Positions 7,789-16,413 of a DNA stretch of 64,000 bases are shown here, piece by piece. Where the stretch lies: contig NZ_CP083951.1 of NCBI RefSeq assembly GCF_006440675.2, positions 992,001 to 1,056,000 of the forward strand. The letters run 5' to 3'. The DNA is from Mesorhizobium sp. B2-8-5. GTDB taxonomy: Bacteria; Pseudomonadota; Alphaproteobacteria; Rhizobiales; Rhizobiaceae. A program made the translations under genes and the position numbers. How positions within the stretch are numbered: position 1 is the stretch's first letter; every line of letters starts with the position of its first letter. Under the pieces are notes generated by a model. It was not told the DNA's origin, did no database searches, and saw only the letters and a list, made by a program, of their open reading frames with translations.

Positions 7789-8394
7789 TCAACGCATCAC
7801 ATAGACGATGCGCCGCGTGCCAGGGTCGACCAGCGCCGGCTGGTTGTTCACATAGACGTAGCGATACCGGTAATCGGGGATCTCGCGCAGCTCGACCGTG
7901 TCGGGCAGTGTGGCGCCGGTCACCACCTCGCCGTCGAGATAGACCGGGTCGACCCGGTGCGTGGCGACATAGGTGCCGACCTCGGCCGGCGGCCTGCCGA
8001 TCGACTCGATGGCGTCGTCGTTGGAAACGATGGCGCCGGTGTAGGTATCGGTCGTGTAGATGTTGTCGGTCGGCGGGGCGACGACGGCGATCTCGGCATT
8101 GGCCGGGCGGCGGGTCACGACGACGCGGCTGCCGCCGAAATCGCCCGTCACATAGTCGGAATAGACCCAGCCCTTGCCGTCGGCTTCGGCGATCGTGCAC
8201 CATTTGCTGCCTTCGATGCAGCCGTTAAGCGTGGCCGACTGCCCTGCCGCCAGCACGCCGATAACCGGATATTGCGGCCCGGGGCCAGCGCGAACGTTCA
8301 AGTCGGTCACCGCCTGTACGGGAGTGTCGGCGAAAGCTGCGCCCGAGATTGTGAGCAGCGCACCGGCCAGAGCCGGAAACAACACGCGTGTCAT
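7789..8394 (-). CDS. Secreted SH3-domain protein with DUF1236-like tail
   Basis: A 201-aa protein. A signal peptide ends near SGAAFA (about residue 22). A bacterial SH3 domain (VTDLNVRAGPGPQYPVIGVL, then WCTIAEADGKGWVYSDYV) spans about residues 28-85. The C-terminal part ends REIPDYRYRYVYVNNQPALV, the pattern of DUF1236 proteins common in rhizobia. It probably sits in the periplasm and may contact peptidoglycan through the SH3 fold. The ATG at 8394 follows GGAGAGAAG. Confidence 0.8.
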   Translation of the reverse strand: MTRVLFPALAGALLTISGAAFADTPVQAVTDLNVRAGPGPQYPVIGVLAAGQSATLNGCIEGSKWCTIAEADGKGWVYSDYVTGDFGGSRVVVTRRPANAEIAVVAPPTDNIYTTDTYTGAIVSNDDAIESIGRPPAEVGTYVATHRVDPVYLDGEVVTGATLPDTVELREIPDYRYRYVYVNNQPALVDPGTRRIVYVMR

Positions 8395-8480
8395 GGTTCT
8401 TCTCTCCGTTTTCAACGCTCCCTCGGGATCGGAAACGAAACAAAGGCTTATGCGTTCCGGCTAAAGTGCTTTGCGCCCGC

Positions 8481-9560
8481 TCACGAATTGTTCCAGGCCT
8501 TTTTCGGCGCGCCTGTCAAAAGCTCGTGCACGAATGCGAGTTTGCCCGCCGCCACCTCGGAAATCACGAAGGGGTACAGATCCGGCAGACCCATGCAGCG
8601 GTTGATCGAGTTGGATGCCTCCGACAATACCAGCCAGCGGGCCAGGATCCTTTCAAATGGCTCCGGATCCAGGTCGGGATCGGCGGGCGCCGGGTGCAGA
8701 CGGCCACCAGTGTCGCCGCGCGGGATGGCGTCGGCATCCACGGTCTCCAGCCGGCCCAGCGGAAAATTCAGCGCATGGACCATTTCCAGCGTGTCGGCGA
8801 TGTGGAGATGATGCGCCCAGGTCTCGGCCCAGTCCTCCCAGGGATGGGATGCGGCATAGGCGGAGATGTGGCGTTGCTGCCAGTCCGGCGGCGCGCCATT
8901 GGCGTAGTATGCCTTCAGGGCCTGCTCATAATCGGCCTGCTCGTCGCCGAAAAGCGAGCGAAAGGCCGAAAGTCGCGCGGGATCGCCACGGATCAGCCGG
9001 TCCCAATAATAGTGGCCAAGCTCGTGGCGGAAATGGCCGAGCAGGGTGCGGTAATTCTCGCCCATTTCGACGCGTCGTCGCTCGCGCTCGACGGAATCGG
9101 CCTCGGCAACGTTGAGCGTGACCAAGCCGTTGTCATGGCCGGTCAGGATGCGCTCTCCGCCCGGACCGGCGCCGATCGGGTCGGCGAGGAGGTCGAAGGC
9201 AAGCCCAACCTCGTCGTCCGGGCCGGCCTTGGGAACGACCGGCAGGCCAAAGGCGAGCAGTGAATAGACGGCCCGCTTCTTCGCTGCTTCGATCCGGATC
9301 CAGCGCCGACGGTTGCCGTCGATGGAAAGGTCGGGAATGACCTGGTTGAGGGCGCAGGCGCGGCAGAAAGTCCGGCCAGCCTCGGCCCGCCAGTTGCAGG
9401 CGCATTCATCGGCATTGCCGCATGCGGCAATGCCGCTCGCACCCGCCAGCAGGAAACGTGCTTCGTACGGGTCGTAGAGCACCAGGCTGGAACAGTTCAG
9501 ACACTGGGCGTTCTCGAAATAAAGGCGGTGGCCGCAGTTTGGACAGTCGAACAGCTTCAT
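8481..9560 (-). CDS. Zinc-ribbon putative metallopeptidase (DUF2248-like)
   Basis: A 359-aa protein. The N-terminus holds a four-Cys zinc ribbon (C6, C9, C20, C23) and further Cys-rich segments up to about residue 70 (CACNW, FCRACA). The catalytic-looking motif HELGH occurs at 179-183, inside GHFRHELGHYYWDRL, and a third-ligand region WEDWAETWAHHLHI follows. The combination matches the putative zinc-binding metallopeptidase family found in proteobacteria. It lacks a signal peptide and is probably cytoplasmic. The substrate is unknown. It lies 69 bp upstream of nothing co-directional except the amine oxidase behind it. Confidence 0.83.
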   Translation of the reverse strand: MKLFDCPNCGHRLYFENAQCLNCSSLVLYDPYEARFLLAGASGIAACGNADECACNWRAEAGRTFCRACALNQVIPDLSIDGNRRRWIRIEAAKKRAVYSLLAFGLPVVPKAGPDDEVGLAFDLLADPIGAGPGGERILTGHDNGLVTLNVAEADSVERERRRVEMGENYRTLLGHFRHELGHYYWDRLIRGDPARLSAFRSLFGDEQADYEQALKAYYANGAPPDWQQRHISAYAASHPWEDWAETWAHHLHIADTLEMVHALNFPLGRLETVDADAIPRGDTGGRLHPAPADPDLDPEPFERILARWLVLSEASNSINRCMGLPDLYPFVISEVAAGKLAFVHELLTGAPKKAWNNS

Positions 9561-9629
9561 CTTGTTTTCAACATGCGGAAGAGGTGGAAGCCTCGTCGAA
9601 ACGTCCGCCGGGCCTCCGGCGTTCCGAAG

Positions 9630-10877
9630 CTATTTCGTAGCGAGCTGGGCAATGACCTGCCGGGCCACGCTTTCGCCCGAAAGCCTGGCGCCGCCGCAGG
9701 TCTGGATCAGCGGGCCGGCGACATGCTCGCCGGCGAAGAAGATCTTTTCCGCTAGCGGCTGCAGCAGCGTCGCGCGCGCCTCCGAACGGCCAGGGCGCGC
9801 CGCGGCATAGGCGCCGCGCACAAAGCGCTCCGCGCCCCAGTTTGTCATCATGGCGCGGCCGACATGCTTCCTCACGTCGCCGCCGAAGATGCCGCACAGG
9901 CGGTCGACGACGAAATCGACCCCGGCCGCCTCGCCGGCGGCCGACATCTCCCAAGCGAAGTCGCCGCCGACGAAGCCGACCATCAGGTCGAGGTCGAAGG
10001 GGAAGCAGAGGAAATAGATGTCGTGCCTGGCCATGCGTTCGATCAGAAGGTCGTCGAAAGGTTCAAGGCCGAGCCGCGTGCCCTTGATCTCCACCGGCAG
10101 CTTGGTCAGCATGCCCATGGGCAGGTCGAAGAAGGCGCCGAAATGCGCGTCGGGCAGCGCCGGCGAGAACTCGATCTCCTCGAAGGCGAGCACGGCCGGC
10201 GAGGCGGTGACGATCACCGCCTTCGCGCGCACCGTGCCGCGGTCGGTGACGCAGGCGACGCCCGGTACATCCCAGAGGATCTTGCGCACCGGCGTCGACA
10301 GCTCGACCGGCACATCGAAGCCGAAGCGCGCGACCAGCGCGCCGAACCCTTCCTTGCTGAAATAATTGGGGTCGAGGTCGGCCGCCGCCTGGAAGTCACG
10401 GATCGAGATCTCGTCCTCGTCGGCGCCGAAATCCATCGGGCCGGCGAAGGTGGCGGCCGCGCGCGGCGCCTGGCCCTTGGCGAGCAGCGCCGACAGCCGG
10501 TCGTCGTCGCCTTCCTCGACCTGGTGATTGGCGAGCAATTCGAACAGCTTGGCATCGGCCGCCTTCATCTCGGCCTCTTCCTCCTCGCCCGCCTTGCGCT
10601 TGCGGTAATAGAGGTGGTCGACATTCATGTCGTGGTGATGCAGCGTCCAGCCGGCCGCCTGGGCGTCCGGAAAATAAGGATTGCGGTCTGCCGCGTGCAG
10701 CCAGGCGCAGCCAATGTCGAAGGGCACGCCGAAATGGCGGTCGCTGGTCCAGGCGCGGCCGCCGATGCGATCCATCGCCTCGAGAAGAATGAAGGAAAGC
10801 CCGGCCGCTCGAAGCGTCTTGGCCGCGGCAAGCCCCGCGGAACCGGCGCCAATGATCACGACGTCAACGTCTTTCAT
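9630..10877 (-). CDS. Flavin-dependent amine oxidase / FAD oxidoreductase
   Basis: A 415-aa protein. A Rossmann FAD-binding motif GAGSAGL sits at residues 10-16. It is followed by LLEAMDRIGGRAWTS, the second conserved FAD motif of the monoamine oxidase/phytoene desaturase superfamily. The C-terminus has the third flavin contact (FFAGEHVAG). The family oxidises amines or other C-N/C-H donors with O2, but the substrate is not evident. Acidic and charged runs (EEEEAEMKAADAK) in the middle are unusual. The start at 10877 places the Rossmann fold at the extreme N-terminus. Confidence 0.88.
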   Translation of the reverse strand: MKDVDVVIIGAGSAGLAAAKTLRAAGLSFILLEAMDRIGGRAWTSDRHFGVPFDIGCAWLHAADRNPYFPDAQAAGWTLHHHDMNVDHLYYRKRKAGEEEEAEMKAADAKLFELLANHQVEEGDDDRLSALLAKGQAPRAAATFAGPMDFGADEDEISIRDFQAAADLDPNYFSKEGFGALVARFGFDVPVELSTPVRKILWDVPGVACVTDRGTVRAKAVIVTASPAVLAFEEIEFSPALPDAHFGAFFDLPMGMLTKLPVEIKGTRLGLEPFDDLLIERMARHDIYFLCFPFDLDLMVGFVGGDFAWEMSAAGEAAGVDFVVDRLCGIFGGDVRKHVGRAMMTNWGAERFVRGAYAAARPGRSEARATLLQPLAEKIFFAGEHVAGPLIQTCGGARLSGESVARQVIAQLATK

Positions 10878-11032
10878 GAGGCAAGCCCGCCACACCTGAT
10901 GGCTGATCGTAGGCAAATTGCCCTTCTTTCGCCAGTGTCGGGTGTCACGTCCCCGGCGGGGGCGGTGACAATCAGGCGTTTCGCTGGCAAATTCGCAACC
11001 GGGACGTGATTCAAGGCAACCAGGAGACGGAT

Positions 11033-11836
11033 ATGGCATTTTTTGCCAAGGGAAGGATTTTCGTGGCCGCCGCGGCGGTGGTGGCGATGTTTGGGCTGGC
11101 GACAGGCGCCGAGGCCGCGGCCAGCTGCGGCAAGAACGGCGCCGGCTTCGACGCCTGGAAGCAGGACTTTGCCGCCGAGGCCAAGGCCAACGGCGTCGGC
11201 CAAAGGGGCCTTTCGGCGCTGGCCGGGGCGACCTACGCGACAAGGACGATTTCGGCCGACCGCGCCATCCACAAGGCTTTCAGCGGCTCCGTTGAGGCGT
11301 TCATGAAACGTCGCGGCGCTTCCGCCATCATCTCGAGAGGCCGTGCGCTGAAGAAGGCGAACGCGGCGATGTTCGCCAATATCGAGCGGACCTATGGCGT
11401 GCCGCCGGGCGTGCTGCTGGCCATCTGGGGCATGGAGACCGGCTTCGGCGCCTCGATGGGCAACCAGAACACGGTGTCGGCCATCCTGACGCTCGCCTAT
11501 GACTGCCGCCGCCCGGACTATTTCACGCCGCACGCCATTGCGGCGCTCAAGCTGGTCGATCGCGGCGCGCTCAGCGCCGCCTCGGTGGGCGCCATGCATG
11601 GCGAGATCGGCCACACCCAGTTCCTGCCCGGAAACGTGCTGAAATACGGCGTCGGCAGCGGCAACCTGCGCGACCGCAACACGGCGCTGGCTTCCACCGC
11701 CAACTACCTCAAGGGCCATGGCTGGCACGCCGGCGCGAGCTATGAGGCCAATATGGGCGCAATCGCCGGCTGGAATTCGGCCAGCGTCTACCAGCAGGCC
11801 ATCGCCCGCATCGCCGAGGCGATCGACGCGGATTGA
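11033..11836 (+). CDS. Lytic murein transglycosylase (MltB/SLT_2 type)
   Basis: A 267-aa exported protein. A signal peptide ends near GAEAAA (about residue 30). The transglycosylase domain begins FDAWKQDFAAEA and contains IWGMETGFGA with candidate catalytic Glu135, then GEIGHTQFLPGN and the LKGHGWH motif. The enzyme would cleave the MurNAc-GlcNAc bond of peptidoglycan with anhydro-ring formation. It is shorter than MltB of enterobacteria and has no visible extra peptidoglycan-binding module. The ATG follows CAGGAGACGG. A strong terminator follows the gene. Confidence 0.9.
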   Translation: MAFFAKGRIFVAAAAVVAMFGLATGAEAAASCGKNGAGFDAWKQDFAAEAKANGVGQRGLSALAGATYATRTISADRAIHKAFSGSVEAFMKRRGASAIISRGRALKKANAAMFANIERTYGVPPGVLLAIWGMETGFGASMGNQNTVSAILTLAYDCRRPDYFTPHAIAALKLVDRGALSAASVGAMHGEIGHTQFLPGNVLKYGVGSGNLRDRNTALASTANYLKGHGWHAGASYEANMGAIAGWNSASVYQQAIARIAEAIDAD

Positions 11837-11862
11837 TCTTTGAATCTCTGTTGAGCAGAACA

Positions 11863-11887
11863 GCCCGGCCATGCGCCGGGCTTTTTT
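11863..11887 (+). terminator. Rho-independent terminator after the transglycosylase gene
   Basis: GCCCGGC (11863-11869) and GCCGGGC (11875-11881) form a perfect 7-bp stem with a CATGC loop, followed by six T residues. It lies 27 bp beyond the stop codon on the plus strand. Confidence 0.9.
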
Positions 11888-12000
11888 GTTGGACTTGGAG
11901 ATTGGCGAAAGCCGGGAAGCAGGTCTCTCCCCTCTCGGGTGCCTCGGCGGAGATGTCGCCAGAAGCGACGGAGGGGTCCTTGCGCGTGAAACGGCGACGT

Positions 12001-12070
12001 ATCCTTCGTCATTCTAGGGCGGAGCAAGGAGCGAAGCGACGCGCGCAGACCCTAGAATCCATGCCGTGAC
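12001..12070 (+). repeat. Left 70-bp inverted repeat of the GIY-YIG unit
   Basis: It starts ATCCTTCGTCATTCTAGGGC and ends CCTAGAATCCATGCCGTGAC. Internally it carries a smaller dyad (ATTCTAGGG ... CCCTAGAAT) that can fold into a hairpin. It is identical to the reverse complement of 12450-12519. Confidence 0.95.
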
Positions 12071-12133
12071 ATTAGCCGTAGAATGCTGCCGTCCAGAATA
12101 GCCGTTGGCGATGGCGCCAGGTAAGATCGAAGC

Positions 12134-12421
12134 ATGACAGGCTACGTCTACATGACCGCAAGCCAGAAAGGCGGCACGATCTATATTGGTGTCACCAACG
12201 ACCTTGCTCGTCGGATGCCCGAGCACAAGACCGGCCAGGGCTCCACCTTCACCAGCCGTTACAGCGTGCAGCGTCTGGTCTGGTACGAGGAGCATTTCGA
12301 CATCACCGACGCCATCCAGCGTGAGACCTCATTGAAGCGCTGGCCACGCCAATGGAAGGTCGACTTGATCGAGAAGACCAATCCGGAATGGTTCGAGTTG
12401 TTTCGCGGAATTGGCTGGTGA
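12134..12421 (+). CDS. GIY-YIG nuclease family protein
   Basis: A 95-aa single-domain protein. The GIY motif is Tyr4-Val5-Tyr6 and the YIG motif Tyr17-Ile18-Gly19, followed by GVTNDLARR with candidate catalytic Arg26/27, His31, metal-binding candidate Glu64 in QRETSLKRW, and Asn83 in KTNPEW. All residues expected for an active small GIY-YIG domain of the UPF0213 type are present. There is no extra DNA-binding domain. Such proteins are endonuclease-fold and usually of unknown role. Here it is the only gene between two perfect inverted repeats, and the spacing to both is short (63 and 28 bp), so the gene and repeats may form one unit. Confidence 0.9.
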   Translation: MTGYVYMTASQKGGTIYIGVTNDLARRMPEHKTGQGSTFTSRYSVQRLVWYEEHFDITDAIQRETSLKRWPRQWKVDLIEKTNPEWFELFRGIGW

Positions 12422-12449
12422 GCGTTCTGGACCGTGGCGGCGCTCAGGC

Positions 12450-12519
12450 GTCACGGCATGGATTCTAGGGTCTGCGCGCGTCGCTTCGCTCCTTGCTCCG
12501 CCCTAGAATGACGAAGGAT
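12450..12519 (-). repeat. Right 70-bp inverted repeat of the GIY-YIG unit
   Basis: It starts GTCACGGCATGGATTCTAGG and ends CCCTAGAATGACGAAGGAT. It is the exact reverse complement of 12001-12070. It ends 45 bp from the argG stop codon. Confidence 0.95.
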
Positions 12520-12564
12520 GGGCTGCCGGGACAGCACTCCCCTTGCGGGGAAGATCAGCAAGCT

Positions 12565-13785
12565 TCAGCGACGGTTCCTTGCCGCCAGCGTCCGCAGCCG
12601 CAGGCCATTAAGGCGAATGAATCCCTCAGCGTCCTTCTGGTCGTAGGCGCCGCGGTCGTCCTCGAAGGTGACCAGCGCATCGGAATAAAGCGTCTTCTTC
12701 GACTTGCGGCCGGTGACGATGACATTGCCCTTGTAGAGCTTCAGCCGCACCGTGCCTTCGACGTCTTCCTGGCTCTTGTCGATCATCGCCTGCAGCATGA
12801 GGCGCTCGGGCGAAAACCAGAAGCCGTTATAGATGAGCTCGGCGTAGCGCGGCATGAACTCGTCCTTGAGGTGGGCGGCGCCGCGGTCGAGCGTGATCGA
12901 TTCGATGGCGCGATGGGCGGCGACCAGGATGGTGCCGCCGGGCGTCTCGTAGACGCCGCGCGACTTCATGCCGACGAAGCGGTTCTCGACCAGATCGAGG
13001 CGGCCGATGCCGTTGTCGCGGCCGAGGTCGTTGAGCGCGGCCAGCATGGTGGCCGGCGACAGTTTCTTGCCGTTGAGCGCGATCGGGTCGCCCTTGAGGA
13101 ATTCGATCTCGATCTCGGTGACGGCATCGGGCGCGTCCATAGGCGAAACGGTGCGCTGATGCACGAATTCCGGCGGCTCGCTCCACGGATCCTCCAGCAC
13201 CTTGCCCTCGGAGGAGGAGTGCAAAAGATTGGCGTCGACCGAGAAGGGCGCTTCGCCGCGCTTGTCCTTCGCGACCGGGATCTGGTGCTGCTCGGCGAAG
13301 TTGATCAGATCGGTGCGCGACTTGAACGTCCAGTCGCGCCAGGGCGCGATGACCTTGATGTCGGGGTTGAGCGCATAGGCGGACAATTCGAAGCGGACTT
13401 GGTCGTTGCCCTTGCCGGTGGCGCCATGGGCGATCGCGTCGGCGCCGGTCTCTTTCGCGATCTCGACCAAGTGCTTGGAGATCAGCGGCCGGGCGATCGA
13501 GGTGCCGAGCAGGTAGGTGCCTTCATAGACGGTATTGGCGCGGAACATCGGGAAAACGAAGTCGGCGACGAATTCCTCGCGCACATCGACGATGCGGATG
13601 TCCTTGATGCCCATCATCTCGGCCTTCTTACGGGCCGGCTCCAGCTCGCCGCCCTGGCCGAGATCGGCGGTGAAGGTGACGACTTCGGCGCCGAGCTCGG
13701 TCTGCAGCCATTTCAGGATGATGGAGGTGTCGAGGCCGCCGGAATAGGCGAGCACGACTTTCTTGACGTTCTTGATCTTGGACAT
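12565..13785 (-). CDS. argG: Argininosuccinate synthase
   Basis: A 406-aa cytoplasmic ligase joining citrulline and aspartate with ATP in arginine synthesis. The PP-loop ATP motif YSGGLDTS is at residues 14-21. [18 protein letters not shown] and [13 protein letters not shown], which contact ATP and citrulline/aspartate, are intact, and the length is normal. The C-terminus is basic (RTLAARNRR). The gene stands alone, with the repeat-bounded GIY-YIG unit immediately downstream and a divergently placed LysE-type exporter upstream, so 13786-13968 should hold both promoters. Confidence 0.97.
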   Translation of the reverse strand: MSKIKNVKKVVLAYSGGLDTSIILKWLQTELGAEVVTFTADLGQGGELEPARKKAEMMGIKDIRIVDVREEFVADFVFPMFRANTVYEGTYLLGTSIARPLISKHLVEIAKETGADAIAHGATGKGNDQVRFELSAYALNPDIKVIAPWRDWTFKSRTDLINFAEQHQIPVAKDKRGEAPFSVDANLLHSSSEGKVLEDPWSEPPEFVHQRTVSPMDAPDAVTEIEIEFLKGDPIALNGKKLSPATMLAALNDLGRDNGIGRLDLVENRFVGMKSRGVYETPGGTILVAAHRAIESITLDRGAAHLKDEFMPRYAELIYNGFWFSPERLMLQAMIDKSQEDVEGTVRLKLYKGNVIVTGRKSKKTLYSDALVTFEDDRGAYDQKDAEGFIRLNGLRLRTLAARNRR

Positions 13786-13968
13786 TTTTGGCGGTTCCGC
13801 GGGAAAAGAGCTTCGCGGGGCGAGGTATCACGGCCTTTCCGGGCGGCGCAAGAGACGAACAGAGGCCTGGCTCCAGCACAGGCTGGGCCAGATGTTTGCC
13901 CGGGCAGACGCTGGCGGAGCAAAAATGGTCGCGTTATAGGCTGCGCGATCTCTCCCAGGGCCGCGCGC

Positions 13969-14610
13969 ATGTCCTTTATTCCCGACACTTCGACGCTCAT
14001 CCAGTTCGCCATCGCCACCGTCATCCTGGCGATCACGCCGGGGCCGGACATGACGCTGTTCGTCTCGCGCACGCTGAGCCAGGGCCGCGCCACCGGCTTT
14101 GCCTCGATGGCGGGTGCGCTCACCGGGACGCTGATCCACACCACGCTGGTGGTGGTCGGCATCTCGGCGCTGATCGTCGCCTCGCCGATGGCCTTCTTCG
14201 TCCTGAAGATTTTTGGCGCCGGCTATCTGGTGTTCCTGGCCTGGCAGGCAGTGACGAAGGGCTCGGCCTTCTCGCCGGAGAAGAGGACCGGACCGCAAGT
14301 CTCCCTGTTCCGCAGTTGGGCGGCCGGGCTGGGCGTCAACCTGCTCAACCCCAAGATCATCCTGTTCTTCATGACCTTCCTCCCGCAATTCGTCTCCGCG
14401 CACGATCCGAACGCGTCCGGAAAGCTGTTCTTCCTCGGCATGATGTTCATCGTGCTGTCGATCCCGGTGACGGTGCCGATGGTGCTGGCGGCGGAAAAGT
14501 TCTCGGCGGCGATGAAGGCAAGCCCGCGCGTCACCCGCGTGGTCGACTATCTGTTCGCCGGCGTGTTCTCCGCCTTCGCGCTCAAGATACTGACCGCACA
14601 GGCGAAGTAG
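13969..14610 (+). CDS. LysE family amino acid exporter
   Basis: A 213-aa inner-membrane protein with about six hydrophobic segments. It starts MSFIPDTSTLIQFAIATVIL and has the family signature AITPGPDMTLFVSRTLSQG near residues 21-40, then LLNPKIILFFMTFLPQF in the middle. These are typical RhtB/LysE exporters of amino acids or their derivatives. The substrate is not evident. It is divergent from argG, which is suggestive, but a functional link to arginine is not shown by the sequence. The ATG is preceded by a weak ribosome site. Confidence 0.88.
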   Translation: MSFIPDTSTLIQFAIATVILAITPGPDMTLFVSRTLSQGRATGFASMAGALTGTLIHTTLVVVGISALIVASPMAFFVLKIFGAGYLVFLAWQAVTKGSAFSPEKRTGPQVSLFRSWAAGLGVNLLNPKIILFFMTFLPQFVSAHDPNASGKLFFLGMMFIVLSIPVTVPMVLAAEKFSAAMKASPRVTRVVDYLFAGVFSAFALKILTAQAK

Positions 14611-14613
14611 GGC

Positions 14614-15081
14614 TCACGGCTGCGCGTCGAGCAAGGGTGCGCGGCGCCAGCTTCCGGCCCAGCGACCGGCGGAGAGCCAGTAGAAGATGCCGCCGACCAT
14701 GCCGGCGCCGATCACGGCCAGCCTGGCATTGGTTTCGGTGATGTCGAAATTCGCATCGCCGACATTGTGCACGAAGCCGAGAAAGACGATGGCGATGACG
14801 GCACCGCCGAGCGCGTAGAACAGCCAGTCGCGGCGGCCAAGCACCTCGGCGATCAAAATGACGACCGCCGCCGGCATGAAGGCGAAATAGGCGACGAACA
14901 GCGCCACGAAAGGCACCGAGAAATAGAGCGAGGCGGTGGCCGTCGGCTCCGGATCGGCCGGGGTGTAGCCCAGATGCGCCAGGACCAGGATGTTGAGGAA
15001 GGCGCTCGCCGCCAGCGAGGCGACGACATAGCCGACCAGGATGGCGGCAAAGCGGATGAGGTAGGCGATGATGCGCCTCAC
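14614..15081 (-). CDS. Small four-helix membrane protein coupled to rlmN
   Basis: A 155-aa protein starting at GTG ([19 protein letters not shown]). It has four hydrophobic segments at about residues 5-28, 45-70, 78-98 and 112-135. The GTG overlaps the rlmN stop as GTGA, a standard translational-coupling arrangement. I recognise only a rhizobial conserved membrane protein and assign no function. It ends 3 bp from the convergent LysE gene stop. An apparent longer frame upstream lies inside rlmN and is not used. Confidence 0.7.
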   Translation of the reverse strand: MRRIIAYLIRFAAILVGYVVASLAASAFLNILVLAHLGYTPADPEPTATASLYFSVPFVALFVAYFAFMPAAVVILIAEVLGRRDWLFYALGGAVIAIVFLGFVHNVGDANFDITETNARLAVIGAGMVGGIFYWLSAGRWAGSWRRAPLLDAQP

Positions 15082-16310
15082 GCCTCGCCGTGTCCCGCGA
15101 TCATCATGGCTTTGAGCGCCAGACGGTCGACCTTGCGCATGCGCTCGGATTCCGACTTGAGCTGGCCGCAGGCGGCGAGGATGTCGCGGCCGCGCGGGGT
15201 GCGGATCGGCGAGGCGTAGCCGGCATTGTTGATGTAGTCGGCAAACTTCTCGATCGTCTCCCAGTCCGAGCACTGATAGTTGGTGCCGGGCCAGGGGTTG
15301 AAGGGGATCAGGTTGATCTTGGCCGGAATGCCCCTGAGCAGCTTGATCAGCGCCTTGGCGTCGTCGAGGGAATCGTTGACGTCCTTCAGCATCACATATT
15401 CGAAGGTGATGCGCTTGGCGTTGGAAAGGCCCGGATAGGCCTTGCAGGCGGCGATCAGGTCTTTCAGCGGGAACTTCTTGTTGATCGGCACGAGCAGGTC
15501 GCGCAGGTCGTCATTGGTGGCGTGCAGCGAGATCGCCAACATGACGCCGATCTCCTCGCCGGTGCGGGCGATCTCCGGCACCACGCCCGAGGTCGACAGG
15601 GTGATGCGTCTTTTTGACAAGGAAAGCCCGTCGCCGTCGGACGCGATCAGCAGCGCCTTCTTCACCGCCTCGAAATTATAGAGCGGCTCGCCCATGCCCA
15701 TCATGACGATGTTGGAAACCTTGCGGCCCTCGGCCGGCACGATGGCGCCGTCGGGCGTGTCGCGATTGGGGAAGTCGCCGAGCCGGTCGCGCGCGGTGAG
15801 CAGCTGCGCCAGGATCTCCTCGGCGGTGAGGTTGCGCACCAGCTTCTGCGTGCCGGTGTGGCAGAAGGAGCAGGTGAGCGTGCAGCCGACCTGCGAGGAA
15901 ATGCAGAGCGTGCCGCGGCCTTCCTCGGGAATGTAGACGGTCTCGATCTCGACGGGACGCCCGGCGCCGCGCGGCGGAAAGCGGAACAGCCATTTGCGCG
16001 TGCCGTCGGAAGAGATCTGCTCCTCGACGATTTCCGGCCGCGCGACGGTGAAATGCTTGTCGAGCTCGGCGCGCAGGTCCTTGGAGATGTTGAACATATG
16101 CGCGAAGTCGGAAACGCCGCGCACATACATCCAGTGCCAGAGCTGCTGGGCGCGCATCTTGGCATGACGCTCCGGCACGATGCCGGCATTGATGAGAGCT
16201 TCACCGAGCTCGGCGCGGGTCAGGCCGATCAGCGACGGCTTCTCGGCCGGTGTTGCGCGGCGCAAGGCGTCACGAGCGCCTTCGGCGGTAAGATCAAGCG
16301 AAACGGTCAT
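15078..16310 (-). CDS. rlmN: 23S rRNA (adenine-2503-C2)-methyltransferase / tRNA A37 methyltransferase RlmN
   Basis: A 410-aa radical-SAM enzyme. The cluster-binding CxxxCxxC is C143, C147, C150 (GCTLTCSFC). C136, in LCISSQVG, and the C-terminal Cys in DILAACGQL correspond to the two catalytic cysteines of the methyl-transfer mechanism. The GMGEPLYNF motif of the SAM site is intact. It modifies A2503 in 23S rRNA and A37 in some tRNAs. It is followed by a coupled membrane-protein gene. Confidence 0.96.
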   Translation of the reverse strand: MTVSLDLTAEGARDALRRATPAEKPSLIGLTRAELGEALINAGIVPERHAKMRAQQLWHWMYVRGVSDFAHMFNISKDLRAELDKHFTVARPEIVEEQISSDGTRKWLFRFPPRGAGRPVEIETVYIPEEGRGTLCISSQVGCTLTCSFCHTGTQKLVRNLTAEEILAQLLTARDRLGDFPNRDTPDGAIVPAEGRKVSNIVMMGMGEPLYNFEAVKKALLIASDGDGLSLSKRRITLSTSGVVPEIARTGEEIGVMLAISLHATNDDLRDLLVPINKKFPLKDLIAACKAYPGLSNAKRITFEYVMLKDVNDSLDDAKALIKLLRGIPAKINLIPFNPWPGTNYQCSDWETIEKFADYINNAGYASPIRTPRGRDILAACGQLKSESERMRKVDRLALKAMMIAGHGEA

Positions 16311-16413
16311 GGTGGCGCCAATATAAGCGATTTGCGGCCGATTTCAGCATCGGCCGCAAATGGAAGCGCGGCGCATAGCACAGCTCGGCGACGGAGTCAT
16401 GCGCCCCGCAGGT

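Larger units (their letters stand above)
12001..12519. mobile_element. Candidate GIY-YIG transposon-like unit bounded by 70-bp inverted repeats
   Basis: Positions 12001-12070 and 12450-12519 are exact reverse complements over 70 bp, with mismatches immediately on both sides. They enclose 379 bp whose only gene is a 95-codon GIY-YIG nuclease. Each arm is a full copy of the repeat family seen at six other loci in the window, where inverted pairs enclose only 57-87 bp and no gene. This is seen directly in the sequence. That the nuclease moves or maintains the repeat is an inference by analogy with RAYT/REPIN systems. No target-site duplication is obvious. Confidence 0.6.

Noticed and set aside
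11890..12000. A further repeat-like stretch (ATTGGCGAAAGCCGGGAAGC and CTCTCCCCTCTCGGG)
   Set aside because: It shares short blocks with the repeat at 38861-39022 (ATTGGCGAAAG, CTCTCCC) but is too fragmentary to delimit as a copy.
12493..13968. A long plus-strand extension upstream of the LysE gene
   Set aside because: It runs antisense through argG; the LysE homology begins only at the ATG at 13969.
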